Source: Phoronis australis (Eukaryota > Phoronida > Phoronidae). Taken from it: a stretch of 64,000 nt of DNA. The notes beneath the pieces were generated by a model, which was given only the letters and a program-made list of their open reading frames with translations, did no database searches and was not told the DNA's origin. Shown one piece after another: positions 58,600 to 64,000 of the stretch (position 1 is its first letter; each line of letters starts with the position of its first letter). The stretch covers positions 624,303 through 688,302 of the forward strand of contig NMRA01000070.1 in NCBI GenBank assembly GCA_002633005.1. Reading direction: 5' to 3'. The position numbers were made by a program, and so were the translations under genes.

Positions 58600-60567
58600 A
58601 AAAAGCCTTGCATGTATTACGAAGCACGCCAAACTCGCACTTTTGGGTTTGACGGGATAAAGGAGTGACTGCTATCGACAAACAAAAATGAAAAAATAAA
58701 GCAAATGCCCATGTCGTTTTATGTACAATACGGATTGTACAAATCGAAATGATTAGGGTAGGGTTTCGAAAACCAAACGTCTTGCAAGATCGCACATGTC
58801 GTGGGAAAAATCGGTGTACAGCGAGAATCCTTCGGCCCTTTGGGCAGGCCCAAATTGTCAAAACGTCACCAATTGTCACAAGTACAAAACTGCGACAATT
58901 TATGTCAGCGTTGCAGGCCCAAATTGTCACAGCAATTTTTGCCTCTTGCATTTTAAATTATAAAAAGTGAATGGCGTGAGTGGAATATTCTAACTATGGT
59001 GATGGTATGTTTTGCAAAATCAATCGTTACAATGTAAAAGTAGGCAAATTCACGTTCAAGAATAGCGACTGTCGGCTAAGTGAGAACTACATGAATTGAT
59101 ATTTTATTTTGGGCCGGAGGTCTTTGTACTATAAAGAAATAAACTAAACTAACCTATTCTTTTAAATGATTGGAACTATTCATCAGCAGATTTAAATGGT
59201 CTTTTATATATTATTTCTGGTTCATTTTCTTTTTGTTACTAAAACATCCTAAATTAATTGACAATAAAAATTATTTATTTAATTAGCTAGTTCGTTAATG
59301 AACCGGGTAGTACATGAAGCCTTACAGGTGTCCAAAAGATATTTTTATGAAGAAAATTATTTTCCTTATGCTTTGAAAACAATATCATTTACAGCAATTG
59401 TTCAGCTCAATATCCTAATTGGTACTTGAATGTATTTTGCCTGATGACTCTTCAACAGGACTCAATACATGTTTATCCTACAGGCCATCCGGGAATACTG
59501 ATATTTAATAAAAGTTAAGATTCTCTTCTCGATAACTACTTATACTGTGTGGACAAGTTGCTTCCTTCGACTAGGCATAACAAAAGATGTGGAAACTTGT
59601 GTTATTCACGCATACTTGTATAATTGGTATCATACTTGAGGTTGTTTTGTGAGGCCAGAGTTGCGTTTCAAAGAAAAGATTTTTACATCATGAGATCAGG
59701 TAGAGATGTTTATCTCTTCCTGAAAAGATGTACAACGACAGCGGACCCTACAAACCTAGCGTTTTCAAAACTTGAAGTATTGTGCTCATCATGTGACTAC
59801 TAGACACACTAAAGTGATGGATAAAGAATTCACCAGGTTTACAGGGAGTAATACAAGTCATGCATGATTGGGTAGAGGAGGAAAATTCAGGACTAAACCG
59901 AAACGACATCTTTTATACAATAAATATTTACAGACACGCTCGACAAAGTAGTTCACCTTGGATCAAATGTTTATCTAAATTTTGCACTGTGGCATTTGCA
60001 AAGCCTAAATGACCCTCAATATTGTGTCAGGTACTGAAGTCGGTGGCATATGTGGAAACGTCAACTTTTGTCCAGACAACGTCATATTCGCGACGCTATT
60101 TCATCAATGATGTTGTGATTTGAGACAGGATGTCAGTAATTAACCTACAGACATAGTTTTCACTTGAATGCTTGTGGGTCTAATTCTGGCGGAAGGAGTC
60201 ATGTCTTTGCAAGTGGACTTTTATGAGACATTTCTTTAATTTTGGATAACTAATTCAAGGGAAAGAAATTTGTACAGAACAGACGATAACTACGTTATAA
60301 TCCAGGCTTGTTTAAAAAAATTGTGAAATGGGACATCCCAAATTTCTTTGAACACTACCGCTCTCACAAACAACAAAAAGGGCCATCAAATGTTTGTAGC
60401 TCTTATTTCTGATTGTAAACCAAAACATCGGCTAAGCACAAGTACGTAACGAACCCGATTTTTAAATTCATTTATTGCACTTAGTCGAAGGAAGAAGGCT
60501 GACATTGCAAAAAACTTGGCTGAAAAAATAAATTCTTAATTTTAAGTATGGCGCATTGTGTTTCCAG
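58600..60567. other. Intergenic DNA upstream of gene D, no gene seen
   Basis: 58600-59150 may be the 5' untranslated part of the LINE. The rest is AT-rich without recognisable features. An upstream exon of gene D is possible but was not located. Confidence 0.4.
60561..60567 (+). other. Probable splice acceptor of gene D
   Basis: 'tttccag' immediately before the ATG at 60568, in the same position relative to the signal peptide as the acceptors of genes A, B and C. Confidence 0.65.
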
Positions 60568-62034
60568 ATGATTGCAACTAGGCTGCTTGTCATTGTCGTC
60601 CTTGTATTTGGCGTGGAGGCGACGCTCGAGGACCGACCAGTGGAGTCAGTGGGTGAGTTGAAAGAAGGTGAAAGGGCAGTCAACTACTACCCAGGCGGGG
60701 AAAACGAAATCATCGTAATAGGGCACACCGTTCCCGCGAGGTATGAACCCCATAACACAAAGAACCCACTCGGAAAAGGCTTTTATTTGCCTGAGGTCGA
60801 TCTTTACTCTGATCGGACAGGCGGTACGCCCATCTTTGAGACAGTGGAAGAAAAGTGCCTACTGGAATACCCACATGACAGGCAGACGCAGAACAACATT
60901 GACTTTTACGAAGATACAGAATCGTTTTATACCAAGACTGCCACGTCAAGCTCATTAGACGCCAAAATAACGGGCAAGTACACCATGGGGGCGACACTGA
61001 ACGTAAAGACGAGTTCCATTTCCTCTGGCTCAACTGATGTGAGGGGTAATAACCTGCACATGTGGACCCACACACAAACCAACGTTCTCGATGATGGCTG
61101 CTACCGGTTACCCAACAGTCCTTTATCGCAATATGTTATCAATGGGATCAATAACCTACCTTTGACCGTCAGTAATCCCCAAAATCCTTCATCTTGGAGA
61201 GAATATGAAAATTTCCTCCGAGCTTTCGGCTCTCACATCGTAACCAAATCTCACTACGGTTCGTCTATTCGTTCTTGGGCATTTTCAAAAAAAACGAAAA
61301 ATTATTCACAGAGGCAATTTGAGGTGGCGGCTTGCGTTCACTTTGAAGGGCCAACTGAGGTCGGAAAGCTTGGTGTCGATGCTTGTACTGACGTGACGCA
61401 GGAAGAAATTCACGCGGCTTCACATTTAGAAATTGTATTTAATGTCAACGCTCAAGGTGGAACAGACAACACAAGAAATCAGATTGTATCCAAACGCACT
61501 AAAGAACTTCTCCTGAAGCTGATGAACGAAGGACGAGATAACCCTGCTCCGGTCGATTACGATTACGAAGCGATTTGGAATGTCATCAAGTTCAAATTTT
61601 CTGGAACTGATACTCACAGCAGAGAAGTTAGAGCTAAGGCAGAGAACCTTCGACAGTTCTACGAAGGATTTAAGGATTTCGGCTGCACGGAGGTGTATGT
61701 CAGTAATGTGAGAATGCGCTATTTCCGCGCGACTAGCTCGTCAAGTAGTCTGGTACCTCAGTACGAGTGTTGGCTGGAAAAGGAAGGATGCCGCTCCAAC
61801 AACGACTGTCACATCGGCGGTGCAGGTACTGTGACATATTGCTATGGCAGTACGTGTATGCAACATCAATCCCCTCAGTTTGGCAACAAAGCTACGACAG
61901 CTATCGCCAAAACTTGGAAGAGCGGAAGCTATAAGGAAGGCCTGAACCGAACCTGCTACTACAAGACTTGGAAGATTGCTGGTTATTGCCACACTTCAAC
62001 AAGTTATTATTACGCTAAAAGAATCTGGCCTTAA
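60568..62034 (+). CDS. MACPF-domain secreted protein, gene D (main coding exon)
   Basis: Fourth paralogue, 488 codons from an ATG that directly follows an acceptor-like 'gtgtttccag'. Either translation begins here, giving a classic signal peptide cleaved near residue 18, or a short upstream exon adds residues as in gene B. Seen: signal peptide, 'NYYPGGENEI' spacer shorter than in A/C, 'GFYLPEVDLYSDRTGG', Ser/Thr-rich segment, MACPF signature Y-x6-F-G-S-H, 'EEIHAASHLEIVFNVNAQGG' block, and the Cys module. From the 'GCRSNNDCHIGGAG' stretch onward it follows gene B instead of A/C ('KTWKIAGYCHTSTSYY', ending RIWP without KP). A pore-forming or carbohydrate/lipid-binding role is inferred from the family only. 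Intact. Confidence 0.88.
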   Translation: MIATRLLVIVVLVFGVEATLEDRPVESVGELKEGERAVNYYPGGENEIIVIGHTVPARYEPHNTKNPLGKGFYLPEVDLYSDRTGGTPIFETVEEKCLLEYPHDRQTQNNIDFYEDTESFYTKTATSSSLDAKITGKYTMGATLNVKTSSISSGSTDVRGNNLHMWTHTQTNVLDDGCYRLPNSPLSQYVINGINNLPLTVSNPQNPSSWREYENFLRAFGSHIVTKSHYGSSIRSWAFSKKTKNYSQRQFEVAACVHFEGPTEVGKLGVDACTDVTQEEIHAASHLEIVFNVNAQGGTDNTRNQIVSKRTKELLLKLMNEGRDNPAPVDYDYEAIWNVIKFKFSGTDTHSREVRAKAENLRQFYEGFKDFGCTEVYVSNVRMRYFRATSSSSSLVPQYECWLEKEGCRSNNDCHIGGAGTVTYCYGSTCMQHQSPQFGNKATTAIAKTWKSGSYKEGLNRTCYYKTWKIAGYCHTSTSYYYAKRIWP

Positions 62035-62077
62035 TAAATGGAAATCATTTGTGAAGCGATAAAATTCAAAGGAACTC

Positions 62078-62083
62078 AATAAA
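62078..62083 (+). terminator. Poly(A) signal of gene D
   Basis: AATAAA 44 nt after the stop codon; the surrounding 'ggaactcaataaa' resembles that of genes A and C. Confidence 0.7.
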
Positions 62084-64000
62084 TTCCTTGTCACAACTTT
62101 GCATTGTCAATACGTAGTTAGCATACGGAAGCATCAGTTTGAAGTTTCATATTCCTTGAGACAATGTTTGACCTTCCAAACGATACGACAGCAGTTGAGG
62201 TCTCAAGCCATGAAAATTTTAAAGTTCCTTCGAAGCAACGACATCAACACTAATTTCAATAAATAACAATTTGAAACCAATTTCATAAGGGTAGGTGGCC
62301 TAATTGCGATGGAAGGCGGGTTTAAATAGAGATTAAACGGTACGAATCTATCTAAAGCCGACGTTCTTTTGTAAGAGATTACACAAGAAGGGATACATAC
62401 ATTCCTTTTTCCAAATACGTATACGCAACCTCAACCAAATTCACTGCATATTAATTGTTTTATTCAGTGTAATTAGGTCACTAACCACTGTTTACAGAAA
62501 TAAACACACTACACAAACACACAAACGTGTTAATTTAAAAATGGAGAAACGAGAGAAAATAGCAAAAAAAATGCAGTGCAACATTAAAAACAACACATCT
62601 CCGTTACTCTGCATGGACAAGGAGCTTGGCTACATTGTTTTCCACATTAATACCTTATGAATTCATTAAATTGTCGAAACAAGTAGCACATCTATTACAG
62701 CAATTAAAAAACTTAATTGTCAATAAATGATCGCTCCCAAAGGGTATAAATTTTAACACTTATTGCAAAAATAAGGTACAAAAGTACACAACAACAGAGT
62801 ATGGCAGGAAATTAATTTCTGTTTTCGTTAAATAAATCACACAAGAATCTCACATCTTTTTCAGGCCCCTATCCAGCATTGAGTGGGAGGTGATTCAAAT
62901 TTCTAGACCGGTGGCCCTTTGATATTTTGCAAACGTCGACTCTGCAGAGTTTTCAGTAAGGCCCTTGACACAGCTTAATTAGGGGGGGGGGAAGGGAAGT
63001 CTGTATACACAACGATGACTGTCAGCTCTATGTTTCTGAGATGCGGAGACGGAACTTGTAATACCAGAAATAAGGATGCTGCGACGGTTGCTCGCAAAGA
63101 ACGCCGGGACACAAATTCGGATGTAATGGTGTCCAGCAAGAGAACGTTCTCTCGTTACCTTCAGCCAAAATTTGAAATTAGTCATGCTTAAATGTGTGAT
63201 TTCACCTCATTACATGCACGGACGGAAAAATGAAGTTTAGTTGGAGAATGTTTTGACGAAATTTTTTATCTTGCATTTTTGCGCGTGATTGGAGATTCTT
63301 ACATCGCTGGAAATGGGAACAGCCCATTCGAAGGTTTACTACTCCGAAGGCTCACTACTTAGAAGATTCTTTACTCCGAAGGTTCACTGCTCCTAAAATA
63401 TCAGACTCAAGAGTAATTTTCATACTTTTACATGTAAAAATGAACGATTCTTCGGTTATTAGATGCACCTATATTGAAAAGAACGCCGGGTACTAAACCA
63501 CTTTGTTTTGATTTCATGACCACCGTCTAGTTGGCCAGTATAACTAGAGACGGTGGTCACTGTCTAGATTCATTTTCAGTGTGCATGCAAAATTGCCCGC
63601 AAGCCTTAACACGAAAAAATGAGTATGCATTTGAATTTTTGAAACTGAGAATATATAAAAGTAGGATTATTGATGAATTATTAACCACGACACATTCATC
63701 AAATCCATGTCAAGATCGCATTGCAGCGTGGCTGAAAAGTTTAGGGCTGCTGCGCCTCAGCCTCACCCAAGGAACCTCGCGCACGGCCGAGTTGAAACTA
63801 AATGCAGTTAGTAGGGTACCCTGTCCCTGCCACTCTTCACGAAGTCAGGGAGTCCCATTCAGTCTAAATTCTTAAAGTTAAACCGTCGTTTGTTGCCGCA
63901 GCCCTAAGCCCATGGCTGGCGCAGCAATAAAATAAGTGGGGGGGGGGGCTATAGCCCCAGCACCTTATGGTGCGCGCCACCCATGCCCATGGCCAGCGCA
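62084..64000. other. Non-coding DNA to the window end, no gene seen
   Basis: The first ~200 bp weakly resemble the 3' flanks of A and C ('gcattgtcaatacgta', 'gaggtctcaagc'), so gene D shares the older duplicated unit. The remainder has G-runs near 62983 and 63940, a short 'ggctcactactt'-type repeat near 63340-63400, and a 'cccatggctggcgcagca'-type phrase repeated at 63910 and 63985. The 114-codon frame at 63531-63875 has no recognisable feature. Confidence 0.5.

Overview
The window looks like nuclear DNA of a marine invertebrate animal. The evidence is the GT-AG intron of the one fully resolved gene, AATAAA poly(A) signals, moderately AT-rich non-coding DNA, L1/Tx1-like and CR1/L2-like LINEs, Harbinger-like, THAP and possible Helitron-type DNA transposons, and tRNA-derived SINEs. 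I cannot fix the phylum. The gene family fits a cnidarian, mollusc, brachiopod, hemichordate or amphioxus.

Only four host genes can be supported. They are four plus-strand paralogues, near 4.5-5.9 kb (A), 13.7-15.9 kb (B), 31.3-32.8 kb (C) and 60.6-62.0 kb (D). Each encodes a secreted protein of about 490-500 residues. Each has a signal peptide, a MACPF (membrane attack complex/perforin) domain with the Y-x6-F-G-S-H signature, and a Cys-rich C-terminal module. Almost the whole protein lies in one large exon. In gene B a 12-nt coding exon supplying the start codon can be placed 661 nt upstream. Genes A and C sit in a segmental duplication that covers their intron and 3' flank. Gene D is like A/C over most of its length but like B in its last ~60 codons, which suggests gene conversion. 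The short MACPF layout recalls secreted pore-forming proteins such as sea-anemone 60-kDa toxins and the 67-kDa subunit of snail perivitellin-2. A defensive or offensive pore-forming role is inferred, not shown.

Most of the rest is mobile and repetitive DNA. 1.4-2.3, 3.4-4.1, 30.6-31.05 and 45.3-46.5 kb: one family of Harbinger-like elements, the last a complete 1171-bp copy with terminal inverted repeats and a 3-bp target duplication inside a LINE. 8-9.2, 18.3-21.8 and 43.4-47 kb: decayed LINEs of one type. 9.85-10.26 kb: a 414-bp MITE with perfect 34-bp TIRs. 24.2-27.5 and 34.3-38.5 kb: a large inverted repeat around gene C, the right arm interrupted by a tandem array that holds the 582-bp assembly gap. 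39.1-43.0 kb: a hairpin minisatellite and a ~1.19-kb tandem repeat with Helitron-like ends. 49.4-54.35 kb: a 4.9-kb transposon with long TIRs, a THAP zinc-finger exon and a CXC-like Cys-rich tail, containing a doubled ~1.14-kb block next to a single N that looks like two haplotypes joined in assembly. 54.9-58.6 kb: a decayed L1/Tx1-type element with ORF1 and ORF2.

No rRNA, functional tRNA, CRISPR or bacterial-type gene was seen.
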